A stretch of 34,845 bases of DNA from NCBI GenBank assembly GCA_031279495.1, contig JAITIJ010000067.1, positions 1 to 34,845 of the forward strand. The letters run 5' to 3'. The notes under the pieces were generated by a model. That model had not been told where the DNA came from. It made no database searches and saw nothing but the letters and a program-made list of their open reading frames with translations. This document shows, one piece after another, positions 6,187 through 14,974 of this stretch. This DNA comes from Holosporales bacterium (GTDB taxonomy: Bacteria; Pseudomonadota; Alphaproteobacteria; UBA3830; JAIRMZ01). Position 1 is the stretch's first letter. Each line of letters starts with the position of its first letter. Made by a program: the position numbers and the translations under genes.

Positions 6187-7974
6187 ATGTACCGAACGCA
6201 TACGTGTGGTGCATTGCGAATAGCCCACACCGGAAAACAAGTGCAGTTAGCGGGATGGGTGTATCGCAAGCGAGACCATGGGAATCTTCTGTTCATCGAC
6301 TTACGCGATCATTACGGCGTTACTCAGTGCGTTGTTGAAAAAGAGCGTCCGTCCTTTGAGTTGCTATCAACCGTTCGCTTGGAAAGCGTTGTTACCCTTT
6401 CTGGGCATGTAGCACAACGCGCACAACATGTTGTAAATACCAAGATTCCCACTGGCGAGATAGAGTTAGTAATCGCAAATGCGGCGGTTCTGTCTGCCGC
6501 AGAGACATTGCCATTTCCTATAACAGAGGAAGGGGCTACGTACCCGGAAGAAACACGACTAAAATACCGCTTTTTGGATTTGCGGCGTGAGGAGGTGCAT
6601 CAAAACTTAGTTCTGCGCGCGGAAGTCATCAAATTTTTGCGTGATGAAATGCAGCGTGCGGGATTCTTAGAGGTGCAGACGCCGATTCTTGCCGCCAGCT
6701 CTCCAGAGGGTGCTCGCGATTTTCTGGTTCCTAGTCGGCTGCATCCGGGCAAGTTCTATGCCCTTCCTCAAGCGCCGCAACAGTTCAAACAATTATTGAT
6801 GGTTTCAGGCGTTGATAGATATTTCCAAATTGCACCATGTTTTCGAGACGAAGATAGCCGTGCAGACCGTTCTCCTGGTGAGTTCTACCAATTGGACATG
6901 GAGATGGCTTTTGTTTCGCAAGAAGATGTCTTGGCAACGCTTGAACCTATTTTGAGGCGTACTTTCGAAACATTTGGCCAGGGCCGCTCTGTGACTGATA
7001 CTCCATTCCCACGTTTAACATTCGAAGAAGCGATGCGCACTTATGGATCAGACAAGCCAGATCTGCGAAACCCTTTGAAACTTACCGATGTGACTGAACT
7101 ATTTAAGGGCGGAGCTTTCACGCTATTCGCGCGAGCCGTTGAAACCGGAGCGCGTGTACAAGCCATCGCTGTTTCATGTTATTTAGATCGCTATCCACGC
7201 AGCTTTTTTGATTCTTTAAATAACTGGGCGCGTGCAGAAGGTATGGGCGGTTTAGCATACATCCTCTTTTCAGAAATCGAAGCTAAGGGGCCCATTTCGA
7301 AGTTTCTTTCTTCCGCCGATCAGGCGCGCCTGCGCGAGCAAACAGGTCTTCCCGGAGCTGGTGTTGTGTTTTTTGTGTGCGCTCCGGAGAAGTGTTCTTT
7401 AAAAAACGCTGGGATTGTACGCAAAAGACTCGGAGAAGCTTTTGGTCTCGTAGAAAAAGATACCTTTCGCTTTTGCTGGATCGTAGATTTTCCGATGTAC
7501 GAACTAGACGAACTCACTGGAAAGATTGTCTTCAGCCACAACCCCTTTTCGATGCCGCAGGGTGGGCTAGAGGATCTTGAGAAGCAAGATCCTCTCGCTA
7601 TTAAGGCGTATCAATACGATATTGTTTGCAATGGGGTGGAGCTTTCAAGTGGGGCTATTCGCAATCACTTGCCCGAGGTGATGTTCAAAGCGTTTGCAAT
7701 TGCCGGATATGAACGCGAGGAGGTAGAGACGCGTTTTGGCGGTATGTTGCGCGCGTTTCGGTATGGAGCGCCGCCGCATGGAGGGTGCGCACCCGGCATT
7801 GACCGCATGATAATGCTTTTACGCGATGCAGCAAACCTGCGAGAAGTTGTTGCTTTTCCACTAAATCAACAAGCAGAAGATGTCATGATGGGGGCGCCAA
7901 CCAAGATTCCTGAAACTCACTTGAAAGAACTCAATATTGCTATCAGACTGCCCGTTGTTAGTGGTGGGAAATAG
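6187..7974 (+). CDS. aspS: aspartyl-tRNA synthetase, probably non-discriminating
   Basis: 595 residues, the usual length of the bacterial-type enzyme. An OB-fold anticodon-binding domain (1-105) is followed by the class II catalytic core: motif 2 FRDEDSRADR (219-228), and motif 3 GGCAPGIDRM near residue 535. Between them lies the GAD insertion typical of bacteria. The enzyme charges tRNA-Asp. Residue 31 is His in KRDHGNL; in Pseudomonas aeruginosa His31 is associated with relaxed tRNA recognition, so this enzyme may also make Asp-tRNA-Asn for GatCAB. The ATG has GGAGGGGG just upstream. The gene is followed after 7 bp by the ABC binding-protein gene, an unusual operon partner. Confidence 0.97.
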   Translation: MYRTHTCGALRIAHTGKQVQLAGWVYRKRDHGNLLFIDLRDHYGVTQCVVEKERPSFELLSTVRLESVVTLSGHVAQRAQHVVNTKIPTGEIELVIANAAVLSAAETLPFPITEEGATYPEETRLKYRFLDLRREEVHQNLVLRAEVIKFLRDEMQRAGFLEVQTPILAASSPEGARDFLVPSRLHPGKFYALPQAPQQFKQLLMVSGVDRYFQIAPCFRDEDSRADRSPGEFYQLDMEMAFVSQEDVLATLEPILRRTFETFGQGRSVTDTPFPRLTFEEAMRTYGSDKPDLRNPLKLTDVTELFKGGAFTLFARAVETGARVQAIAVSCYLDRYPRSFFDSLNNWARAEGMGGLAYILFSEIEAKGPISKFLSSADQARLREQTGLPGAGVVFFVCAPEKCSLKNAGIVRKRLGEAFGLVEKDTFRFCWIVDFPMYELDELTGKIVFSHNPFSMPQGGLEDLEKQDPLAIKAYQYDIVCNGVELSSGAIRNHLPEVMFKAFAIAGYEREEVETRFGGMLRAFRYGAPPHGGCAPGIDRMIMLLRDAANLREVVAFPLNQQAEDVMMGAPTKIPETHLKELNIAIRLPVVSGGK

Positions 7975-7981
7975 AAGAAAT

Positions 7982-9256
7982 ATGCGACAGGTATACAAAG
8001 TTTTTGCTGTTCTCCTCAGTTTGAGTTGTGTGGTTTTCGCAACAAATGCGGCAGCAGCTACCATAAGAATAACCTGCCGAGCAAAAGGGCAGGAATTAGA
8101 ACTCTGCAAAAAGGCTGTACAGGAATGGGAGAAAAGGACAGGGAACGTCGTTGAAATTATCCCACTTCCGCAAAGTAGTAGCGAGGCATTTGTAGTAACG
8201 CAGCAACAACTTAGTGCTCAGACGTCAGATGTGGACATCTTCCAAGTCGATACGACATGGGTCTCTTTTCTTGCCGCGCATGTTGTGTCTTTAAAGTTGT
8301 ATTTTTCGCAACAAGAATTAGCTGCGCATTTCCCCGCCATTCTTCAGAACAATACGATTAACGGGGAGCTGATCGTGGCGCCATGGTATGCGGATGTCGA
8401 CTTGCTCTTTTACCGTAAAGATCTGTTGGAAAAATACGGGAAGCTTCCGCCTACTTCTTGGGAGGACCTTTTCCTTATCGCGCAGGAGATCCAAGAGTCC
8501 GAACGTGCTGCTGGAAACGGGCGTCTGTGGGGCTATGTATTCCGCGGCAAAGCTTATGAAGGCTTGATGTGTCATGTTGTTGAATGGATCGGAGCGTTCG
8601 GTGGAACGCTATACCCACCAGATATTGCGTGTATTATTGAGGTTTTTACGTTTATTGCGCAATTTATTCCAAAGATCTCTCCTGCTGGTACTTTGAATTA
8701 TGCTGAAGAGGATGTGCGAGGCGTCTTTCAATCAGGAAATGCTATATTTGCGAGCAATTGGCCCTATACGTGGGCGTTGACACAAACAGAAAACTCACCG
8801 GTCAAGGGAAAGGTGGGGATTTGTGTGTTGCCCAAGGGAGGCCAGCACGGAAAGTGCACAAGTGTGCTCGGCGGATGGGGATTGTGTGTGTCGCGCTATT
8901 CTCGCAATCAAGAGGCTGCCATTGATCTAGTCCGATGGCTGACACGTCCAGAAGAACAGCGTCGACGTGCTCTGCACGCCTCCTACTGCCCCACAATACG
9001 GCTTCTTTACCAAGATCCAGAGCTGCTTACAGCTAATCCTTTCTTCAGACAAGCAGGACAAGCGCTGGAAACGGTGATTCTGCGCCCATCGAGTTCCCTT
9101 GGCAGGTTCTACGCACAAGCGAGTGCTAGCATTGTGAATTTGGTGCAGAGAGTCCTTCTTTGCAGGATTGCGCCCGACATGGCGGCGCAAAGGTTGGAAA
9201 AGGATATTATAGGCTTTCATAAACGTGCTTCAGAAATGGCAACTACGAAAAACTGA
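7982..9256 (+). CDS. ABC sugar-type transporter, periplasmic binding protein
   Basis: 424 residues from the ATG at 7982, which is preceded by AGAAGAAA; an in-frame ATG 15 codons earlier overlaps aspS and lacks a signal. A Sec signal peptide (hydrophobic core VFAVLLSLSCVVFA, cleavage near AAAA 23-26) precedes a family 1 solute-binding fold. Typical elements are DVDIFQVDTTW, APWYADVDLLFYRKDLL, PTSWEDL, GAFGGTLYPP and LGGWGLCVSR. These resemble trehalose/maltose-type binding proteins of the CUT1 class (ThuE-like). The matching permeases and ATPase follow after one inserted gene. The substrate cannot be fixed from sequence; a disaccharide or related compound is the best guess. Expression is probably linked to aspS. 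Confidence 0.88.
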   Translation: MRQVYKVFAVLLSLSCVVFATNAAAATIRITCRAKGQELELCKKAVQEWEKRTGNVVEIIPLPQSSSEAFVVTQQQLSAQTSDVDIFQVDTTWVSFLAAHVVSLKLYFSQQELAAHFPAILQNNTINGELIVAPWYADVDLLFYRKDLLEKYGKLPPTSWEDLFLIAQEIQESERAAGNGRLWGYVFRGKAYEGLMCHVVEWIGAFGGTLYPPDIACIIEVFTFIAQFIPKISPAGTLNYAEEDVRGVFQSGNAIFASNWPYTWALTQTENSPVKGKVGICVLPKGGQHGKCTSVLGGWGLCVSRYSRNQEAAIDLVRWLTRPEEQRRRALHASYCPTIRLLYQDPELLTANPFFRQAGQALETVILRPSSSLGRFYAQASASIVNLVQRVLLCRIAPDMAAQRLEKDIIGFHKRASEMATTKN

Positions 9257-9272
9257 AGAAGGAATTTAAAAA

Positions 9273-10532
9273 ATGAGAAAGATGGTTATGCCTGCCGTTT
9301 TTTTGTGCACATTATTGTTGGCAATCTTGTGCGGAAACCTGCTGCCAGATTCCGTTGCTTCCTTTTTCTATGCCGTCAGCCTTGCCATCAAAGAAGTTCT
9401 GATCTTTACACTGCCCTTTGTCGTTTTCGCTTTGATTTACACATCTTTCAGCAAAATTGGCGTTGGATCTATAAAATTTTTGCTGTTTATTCTTTTGTTG
9501 ATATGCCTTTCAAACTTTATCAACACTTTTATTTCCTATCTGTTAGGCTGTGTTTGTGTAAGAAACAATTTGGTGTCGTCCATTCAGCAGACAGCGCAGC
9601 AAGTGGTTCCTTCTTTGATTCCCGCGTTTTCATTTACTCTTCCTTCCCTCATATCTAATGATAGAGCTCTGTTGATTGGCGCTATTTTCGGAATTCTCAG
9701 CGCATTTTCCAAAAAGATTATAAGAGAAAAAGGGATACACGCTAACAATCAAAAGCTTCCTAATAATATTGTTTTCCGTCTTCTCAATAAGAAATATCCA
9801 TGCAATATTGTCTTGTGTTTCCTTGATACATTGACGGGCATTTTCTTCAAGGCATTGCTGCCGATCATGCCATTGTTCATATTCGGCACAACGTTAAAAT
9901 TAGAACGCGAAGGGATAATCTCCTCTGTTCTCTCTGAATATTTCGCTGTAGGAGGAATTTTTATCATCTCTGCATATGGTTATGTTGCTCTACAGCTGTT
10001 TATTGCTTCCAATTTCTGTATTGAACGGTGGCTGCAATATTTGAGGAATCTATTGCCGGCTATCATAACAGGATTTGGCTCTATGTCGAGCGCTGCAGCC
10101 CTGCCATTGTCTGTTAAAGCTGCGGAAGCCAACCTAAAGAATAAAAGCACTGCAGCTATAATCGTGCCTTGTTCTGTAAATGTGCATCTTGTAGGAGACT
10201 GCTTTTTCATTCCTCTTGTTGCATTGATTGTTTCTTTTTTATTCGGAAAAGGGCTTCCAGAGCTTTCAACATATTTAATGTTTGCCATGCATTTTGTTGT
10301 TGCAAAATTTGCTGTTGCCGCGGTACCAGGAGGCGGCATTCTTGTTATGCTGCCCATTCTAGAAAAATACCTTGATTTTAACGGGGACATGCTAGGGTTA
10401 ATTACAGGCTTGTATATTATGTTCGATTCTGTGATTACAGCGTGCAATGTCGCGGGGAATGGTGCATTCGCGATCATCTTTGATCGGCTTGCGGAAATGT
10501 TCTTATCCAAAGAACAAGCCACGCAAAGCTAA
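9273..10532 (+). CDS. SDF (DAACS) family dicarboxylate/amino acid symporter, atypical
   Basis: 419 residues with about eight hydrophobic helices and two re-entrant loops. HP1 is GFGSMSSAAALP (267-278) and HP2 is AAVPGGGI (349-356), both hallmarks of the GltP/DctA/GltPh fold. The substrate and ion sites differ. The TM7 NMDGT motif reads NVHLVGD (303-309), so His305 replaces the Na+-site Asp. In TM8 the substrate-binding Arg is Ile388, four before the conserved Asn392. An acidic substrate and standard Na+ coupling are therefore doubtful; a neutral amino acid or proton coupling is possible. The gene sits between the binding protein and the permeases of one ABC system, spaced 16 and 8 bp from its neighbours, and looks more AT-rich than they do. 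Confidence 0.85.
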   Translation: MRKMVMPAVFLCTLLLAILCGNLLPDSVASFFYAVSLAIKEVLIFTLPFVVFALIYTSFSKIGVGSIKFLLFILLLICLSNFINTFISYLLGCVCVRNNLVSSIQQTAQQVVPSLIPAFSFTLPSLISNDRALLIGAIFGILSAFSKKIIREKGIHANNQKLPNNIVFRLLNKKYPCNIVLCFLDTLTGIFFKALLPIMPLFIFGTTLKLEREGIISSVLSEYFAVGGIFIISAYGYVALQLFIASNFCIERWLQYLRNLLPAIITGFGSMSSAAALPLSVKAAEANLKNKSTAAIIVPCSVNVHLVGDCFFIPLVALIVSFLFGKGLPELSTYLMFAMHFVVAKFAVAAVPGGGILVMLPILEKYLDFNGDMLGLITGLYIMFDSVITACNVAGNGAFAIIFDRLAEMFLSKEQATQS

Positions 10533-10540
10533 GTGTTCAA

Positions 10541-11449
10541 ATGAAAAAGTTTTCTTCTGCTAACCGTTCGATAACGCATCAGCGTTGTAGGACAGCATGG
10601 CTCTTCATGACACCCTGTCTTTTCGTATTGCTTTCGGTGGCAGCATGGCCTCTATTTCGAACATTTCTGTTTAGTCTGACAGATGCCCAACTCGGAGATA
10701 TTCCACATGCACAGTTTGTGGGATTTGCAAATTTTGCTGAGCTTTTCGCGGATGATAATTGGTGGAGTGCGGTTAAAAACACATTGCTGTTTGCAACGTT
10801 CTCAGTACCATGTGAGGCAATTCTTGGCCTTATGATCGCATTAGTTCTGCATAAAACCTTTATGGGTCGTGGTCTATTGCGTGCGGCGGTTCTGGTGCCA
10901 TGGGCAATCCCAACTATCGTTTCTGCCAGAATGTGGAGCTGGATGTTGCACGATGTGTATGGCGTTATAAACGAGCTTCTTGTTTGGATTGGGGCAATTG
11001 CAGCGCCGCTTCCGTGGACGGCAGCTCCCGAACTGAGCCTTATAACCATTGTACTTGTTGATGTGTGGAAAACAACACCGTTCATGGCCTTATTGTTACT
11101 TGCTGGTTTACAAGCTCTGCCGCAGGATTGTTTCGAAGCAGCTCTTGTTGATGGCGTTTCACGCAAGCGAATTTTTTTCCGGATTACTCTGCCACTGCTT
11201 AGGCCAACGCTTATTGTCGCACTGATCTTTCGAACGCTCGATGCGCTACGCATTTTTGACTTAGTATATATATTAAGCAGCGGAGATGCAGACACAGACA
11301 CGATGTCTGTCTACGCACGCCGACATTTTGTAGATTATGCCAATGTTGGACACGGATCAGCCGCGGCAGTGTGCCTATTTTTTATAGTGGCCTTGGTAAC
11401 GGTACTCTACATCAACATAGGACGGCACAATATCTTAGGAGAAGTATGA
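10541..11449 (+). CDS. ABC sugar-type transporter permease (MalF/UgpA-like)
   Basis: 302 residues with six predicted membrane helices, starting around residue 20. The cytoplasmic EAA loop, which docks on the ATPase, reads ALPQDCFEAALVDGVSRKRI and ends in ITLPLLRPTL (192-224). This is the CUT1 form with Ala-Ala-x-x-Asp-Gly. It should pair with the next permease to form the heterodimeric channel. It lacks the large periplasmic P2 loop of enteric MalF, as most CUT1 homologues do. The stop codon overlaps the start of the next gene (GTATGA), which shows translational coupling. Confidence 0.92.
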   Translation: MKKFSSANRSITHQRCRTAWLFMTPCLFVLLSVAAWPLFRTFLFSLTDAQLGDIPHAQFVGFANFAELFADDNWWSAVKNTLLFATFSVPCEAILGLMIALVLHKTFMGRGLLRAAVLVPWAIPTIVSARMWSWMLHDVYGVINELLVWIGAIAAPLPWTAAPELSLITIVLVDVWKTTPFMALLLLAGLQALPQDCFEAALVDGVSRKRIFFRITLPLLRPTLIVALIFRTLDALRIFDLVYILSSGDADTDTMSVYARRHFVDYANVGHGSAAAVCLFFIVALVTVLYINIGRHNILGEV

Positions 11450-12294
11450 GCCACATAGTCTTAAAACTACAACAGAGAGCGCGCCATTTGTTTTTTTGTC
11501 TCTTTTGTGTGTTGATTGCATTGCTGTGTTTATTCCCCTTTTACTGGGCAATCGTTTCCTCCTTAAAAAGCGGAGCCGATATTTTTGCAACAGATCTTGT
11601 GCCAAAATGCATCACATTTCAAAATTACTACACTATTTTTCAGGATAGGACTTTTAGCTGCGCGCTTTTAAATTCAACGATCGTATCCTTTGTAACTGTG
11701 TGTATAGCTCTCGCATTGGCAGCTTTAGCCTCTTTTGCTCTTGCGCGCATTTCTTTTCGCGGTCGTAAACGGATTTTGATCGCGATTCTCAGTGTCACTA
11801 TGTTTCCTCAAGTGGCGGTTCTTTCGGGTATGTTTGAGCTTATCCGTACCTTAGGGCTGTACAACCAGCGTTCGGCGCTTATCTTGTCGTATATGACGGT
11901 GACGGTGCCGTTTACAGCATGGACGCTAACGAGTTTTATGCGTGAAGTTCCTAAAGAGCTAGAGGAAGCTGCTATTATAGACGGCGCAGGACACTTCACG
12001 ATCTTGACGAAGATCTTTCTTCCGATTGTATCTCCAGCCCTTGTGACGACAGGATTGCTCGCCTTTGTTGCCGCTTGGAACGAATTCCTGTTCGCGTTGA
12101 CATTTACGCTGACTAACGAGGTGAGGACAGTTCCTGTTGCTATCGCCATGTTGAGTGGTGCAAGCCAGCATGAGCTACCTTGGGGAAATATCATGGCAGC
12201 AAGCGTTCTTGTTACCCTGCCACTTGTTGCGCTTGTGCTGATTTTCCAACGTCGTATCATCTCTGGCTTAACTGCAGGCGCTGTCAAAGGATAG
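11446..12294 (+). CDS. ABC sugar-type transporter permease (MalG/UgpE-like)
   Basis: 282 residues. I placed the start at the ATG at 11446, overlapping the previous stop and preceded by GGAGAAGT; the open frame 25 codons upstream is a shadow of the neighbour. The first membrane helix contains LFFCLFCVLIALLCLFPFYW, a typical MalG-type beginning. The EAA loop is EVPKELEEAAIIDGAGHF, ending in IFLPIVSPAL (167-199). It forms the second half of the inner-membrane channel. The ATPase gene begins 6 bp after the stop, so the importer genes are one transcription unit. Confidence 0.93.
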   Translation: MSHIVLKLQQRARHLFFCLFCVLIALLCLFPFYWAIVSSLKSGADIFATDLVPKCITFQNYYTIFQDRTFSCALLNSTIVSFVTVCIALALAALASFALARISFRGRKRILIAILSVTMFPQVAVLSGMFELIRTLGLYNQRSALILSYMTVTVPFTAWTLTSFMREVPKELEEAAIIDGAGHFTILTKIFLPIVSPALVTTGLLAFVAAWNEFLFALTFTLTNEVRTVPVAIAMLSGASQHELPWGNIMAASVLVTLPLVALVLIFQRRIISGLTAGAVKG

Positions 12295-12300
12295 GCAGAT

Positions 12301-13443
12301 ATGACGACGATCACGCTTAAAAATGTTACAAAAAGCGTCAAGGATCACATCATCATCGACGGTATTGGTTTGGTGATCACAGGAAATTCTTGCACAGCTT
12401 TGGTTGGTCCGTCTGGCTGCGGCAAATCTACACTTTTGCGTTTGATCTGTGGTCTTGAAGAGCCGACCACAGGAGAAATCTATATCGATGGCCAATGCGT
12501 GAATATGCGGCCCCCTGTAGAACGCGGCATCGCCATGGTGTTCCAATCCTATGCCCTGTACCCTCACATGACTGTATTTGACAATATGGCGTTCGCATTG
12601 AAGATTGCAGGATGTAGTAAGACCGACATTGCTCAACGAGTTCAACAGACCGCAAAAACTTTAAAAGTCGAGCACCTTCTGGATCGCAAACCTAAACAGC
12701 TTTCCGGAGGTCAGCGTCAACGCGTGGCGATAGGTCGCGCGATTGTACGACATCCTAAGGCCTTTCTTTTCGACGAGCCACTTTCTAATTTAGATGCCGC
12801 CCTAAGATCTGAAATGCGTTATGAACTCGCACGTCTTAAAGCTGATCTCAATACAACGATGGTGTATGTAACTCATGATCAAGAAGAAGCCATGACCCTA
12901 GCCGACACGATTGTGGTTATGCGTGATGGACGTGTTGAGCAGCAGGGTACACCTCTCGAGCTCTATCATCGTCCGAAAAATCTGTTTGTGGCGAGTTTTA
13001 TCGGCTCACCAACGATGAATTTTCTGCAGGCAACAGTTGATGCGTGGCAAGAAGACCACTGCCTACGCATTCGGTTTCGTTCTGATGAAACTCTTCTGGT
13101 GAAAGTGCCATTTGATGCCTTAGAAGGTAAGGAAGAGCTGTTTTCTGAAGGAAGCTCTCTTACAATTGGAGTTCGGCCGGAAAGTCTTGAAGAAGACGTA
13201 TCCTGCACTGATCAAGAAGGCGTCCGTTTGAACGGAACAGTATCCTTGGTTGAAAACTTCGGCAATGAAGCGTATGTGTACGTTACGTTGCAAAAAGGGG
13301 GGCACGTTAAAGTGCGTTTGGCTGGGAATTGTACTTATGAAGTTGGTCGTCGTATATCCCTCTTTCTTCCTCAATCAGATTGCCATATTTTTGACGCGAA
13401 CGGAGAAGCGGTGAGGCGTTTTAAAGAGGAATCTCTGTGTTAA
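12301..13443 (+). CDS. ABC sugar-type transporter ATPase (MalK/UgpC-like)
   Basis: 380 residues. The nucleotide-binding domain has Walker A GPSGCGKST (36-44), Q-loop FQSYALYPHM, signature LSGGQRQRVAIGRA (134-147), Walker B AFLFDEP (154-160), D-loop SNLD (162-165) and switch His192 (VTHDQEEAM). The C-terminal part (about 240-380) is the MalK-type TOBE/OB regulatory domain, with IGVRPESL as a recognisable block. It powers uptake through the two permeases upstream. The last 7 bp overlap the dut start codon. Confidence 0.95.
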   Translation: MTTITLKNVTKSVKDHIIIDGIGLVITGNSCTALVGPSGCGKSTLLRLICGLEEPTTGEIYIDGQCVNMRPPVERGIAMVFQSYALYPHMTVFDNMAFALKIAGCSKTDIAQRVQQTAKTLKVEHLLDRKPKQLSGGQRQRVAIGRAIVRHPKAFLFDEPLSNLDAALRSEMRYELARLKADLNTTMVYVTHDQEEAMTLADTIVVMRDGRVEQQGTPLELYHRPKNLFVASFIGSPTMNFLQATVDAWQEDHCLRIRFRSDETLLVKVPFDALEGKEELFSEGSSLTIGVRPESLEEDVSCTDQEGVRLNGTVSLVENFGNEAYVYVTLQKGGHVKVRLAGNCTYEVGRRISLFLPQSDCHIFDANGEAVRRFKEESLC

Positions 13444-13880
13444 CTGTAAAAATCCTAAAAGCGGTGCCTGATACAACATATTTTCCAACCTGTGCAACGA
13501 GTGGAAGTGCAGGTATGGATCTTTATGCAGCTATAAACCAGCCTATCGACATTCCGTCGCAGGAGCGCCGTTTGGTGGGAAGTGGCATCGCGATTGCGCT
13601 TCCTGTTGGATTCGAAGCCCAGATTCGATCACGCTCTGGCCTGGCGAGCAATCATGGCGTCGTCGTTTTAAATGCGCCAGGCACTATCGATAGCGATTAT
13701 CGAGGAGAGATCAAGGTCATTCTCGCCAATTTTGGTGATAAAACTTTTACTATAGAGCCTGGCATGCGCATTGCCCAGATGGTTGTTGCGCGTTACGAAC
13801 AGGTGTTGTGGGATTTGGTATCCGATTTGCCAGATACGGAACGTGGGGCAAGCGGTATAGGATCCTCAGGTGGATTCTGA
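13437..13880 (+). CDS. dut: dUTP diphosphatase
   Basis: 147 residues, normal for the trimeric dUTPase. All five family motifs are visible: SAGMDLYAA, RSRSGLA, the uracil-binding GTIDSDYRGEI with the catalytic Asp, the GMRIAQMV strand, and the C-terminal RGASGIGSSGGF that closes over the phosphates. It converts dUTP to dUMP, keeping uracil out of DNA and feeding thymidylate synthesis. The GTG start at 13437 is inside the end of the ATPase gene, with AAGAGG just upstream, so it is translated in the same operon. Confidence 0.96.
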   Translation: MLTVKILKAVPDTTYFPTCATSGSAGMDLYAAINQPIDIPSQERRLVGSGIAIALPVGFEAQIRSRSGLASNHGVVVLNAPGTIDSDYRGEIKVILANFGDKTFTIEPGMRIAQMVVARYEQVLWDLVSDLPDTERGASGIGSSGGF

Positions 13881-14359
13881 TGCGCATGCAGAAGTTCTTT
13901 TATGCGTGTTTTTGTTTCTGGATAAGCTCTTCTTCTTTTGCAACAAACGTGGATCCATATAGCGTCACCCTAAAAGCACGCGAAGCGAATGTGCGTGTGG
14001 GGCCCGGCAGTCGTTATCCTTTAGCTTGGAAATTTATACGTCCTGGCCTTCCATTGATGGTTCTTGCTGAAGTCGGCACCTGGCGAAAGATTCGTGATGT
14101 TGAAGGAGCAGAAGGCTGGATCCAGCAAAACATGATCACTGGACGCAGAACAGTTATGGTAATAGGGCAAAAGCGGGCGTTGCTGAAAAAGCCCGATCCA
14201 AATGCGGATGTCTTGGCGCATGTCGAGCCAGACGTTTGTGCACGCTTGCTCGAGATTCGTGGCAATTGGGTGCGCATCAGAATCGAACGCCTTAGCGGCT
14301 GGCTTCCTCGTGCACATGTATGGGGGATATCTAAAGAGGAAAAAGAGGGAAGGTTCTAA
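13880..14359 (+). CDS. exported protein with two bacterial SH3-like domains
   Basis: 159 residues. A signal peptide (MRMQKFFYACFCFWISSSSFA) is followed by two SH3b-like repeats. The first contains KAREANVRVGPGSRYPLAWKF (about 34-54) and ends in EGWIQQNMITGRR. The second starts around GQKRALLKKPDPNADVLAHV and ends in GNWVRIRIERLSGWLPR. This is the conserved alphaproteobacterial SH3 family usually annotated as DUF1058/COG3807. Such domains generally bind cell-wall peptides, so a periplasmic envelope role is likely but unproven. The ATG shares one base with the dut stop (TGATG); an in-frame start 24 codons earlier lies inside dut and would bury the signal peptide. It is the last gene of the operon. 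Confidence 0.87.
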   Translation: MRMQKFFYACFCFWISSSSFATNVDPYSVTLKAREANVRVGPGSRYPLAWKFIRPGLPLMVLAEVGTWRKIRDVEGAEGWIQQNMITGRRTVMVIGQKRALLKKPDPNADVLAHVEPDVCARLLEIRGNWVRIRIERLSGWLPRAHVWGISKEEKEGRF

Positions 14360-14448
14360 GACGATTGCGTGATGAAATAAGGCTCTCTGCGCAAATAAAG
14401 CAGAAGACAGCAGCAAGTCGACAGACCAACTCTTTATGTTCCCTTTCC

Positions 14449-14464
14449 TTGTGAACTATCACAA
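14449..14464. promoter_or_regulatory. inverted repeat upstream of rplK
   Basis: TTGTGA-ACTA-TCACAA is a palindrome with 6-bp arms, 78 bp before the rplK start. It is followed by GGGGC-GG-GCCCC (14472-14483) and a TATAAT at 14491-14496. A regulator or start-site role is plausible but I cannot assign one. Confidence 0.35.
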
Positions 14465-14541
14465 AATGTCCGGGGCGGGCCCCTTGCCATTATAATAAAG
14501 CTGTGATAGAGAAAACTGTTGTTAAGCTATAGGAATAGGGC

Positions 14542-14973
14542 ATGGCGAAAAAAGTTGCAGGGTATATTAAGCTCCAGGTGCCAGCGGGAAAGGCAAATCC
14601 TTCGCCGCCTATCGGGCCGGCTTTGGGACAACGCGGGCTGAATATCATGGATTTTTGCAAAGCTTTTAATGCTCAGACGCAGAATTTTGAGCCGGGAACA
14701 CCTCTTCCCGTTGTCATTTCGGCATACGTAGACCGTACATTCTCGTTTATTGTCAAAACGCCACCGGTAAGCTTTTTCTTGAAGAAGGCCGCAGGTATCG
14801 AGAAAGGTTCAAAGACAGCAGGTCGCGGAGGATTTATTGGAAAAGTAACGATGGCACAAGTTCGAGAAATTGCAGAAAAGAAAAAACAGGATCTGAATGC
14901 GTGGGACACCGAAGCTGCAGCGCAGATGGTCAAAGGCTCTGCGCGCTCTATGGGTCTTGAGGTTGTGGGGTAA
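14542..14973 (+). CDS. rplK: 50S ribosomal protein L11
   Basis: 143 residues, typical length. The N-terminal block KLQVPAGKANPSPPIGPALG is nearly invariant in L11 and includes the Pro-rich segment targeted by thiostrepton-type antibiotics. The C-terminal RNA-binding domain contains GRGGFIGKVTMAQVREIAEKK. L11 forms the GTPase-associated centre with 23S rRNA and helps stringent-response signalling. It is normally preceded by secE-nusG; here an SH3 protein gene lies upstream, so that pair must be elsewhere. rplA follows after one base. Confidence 0.98.
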   Translation: MAKKVAGYIKLQVPAGKANPSPPIGPALGQRGLNIMDFCKAFNAQTQNFEPGTPLPVVISAYVDRTFSFIVKTPPVSFFLKKAAGIEKGSKTAGRGGFIGKVTMAQVREIAEKKKQDLNAWDTEAAAQMVKGSARSMGLEVVG

Positions 14974-14974
14974 C

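Noticed and set aside
10579..11301. Long antisense open frame of 240 codons opposite the first permease gene
   Set aside because: It lies fully opposite a gene with clear family motifs; its product is rich in Ser, Arg and Thr without any domain, as expected of a codon-bias shadow.
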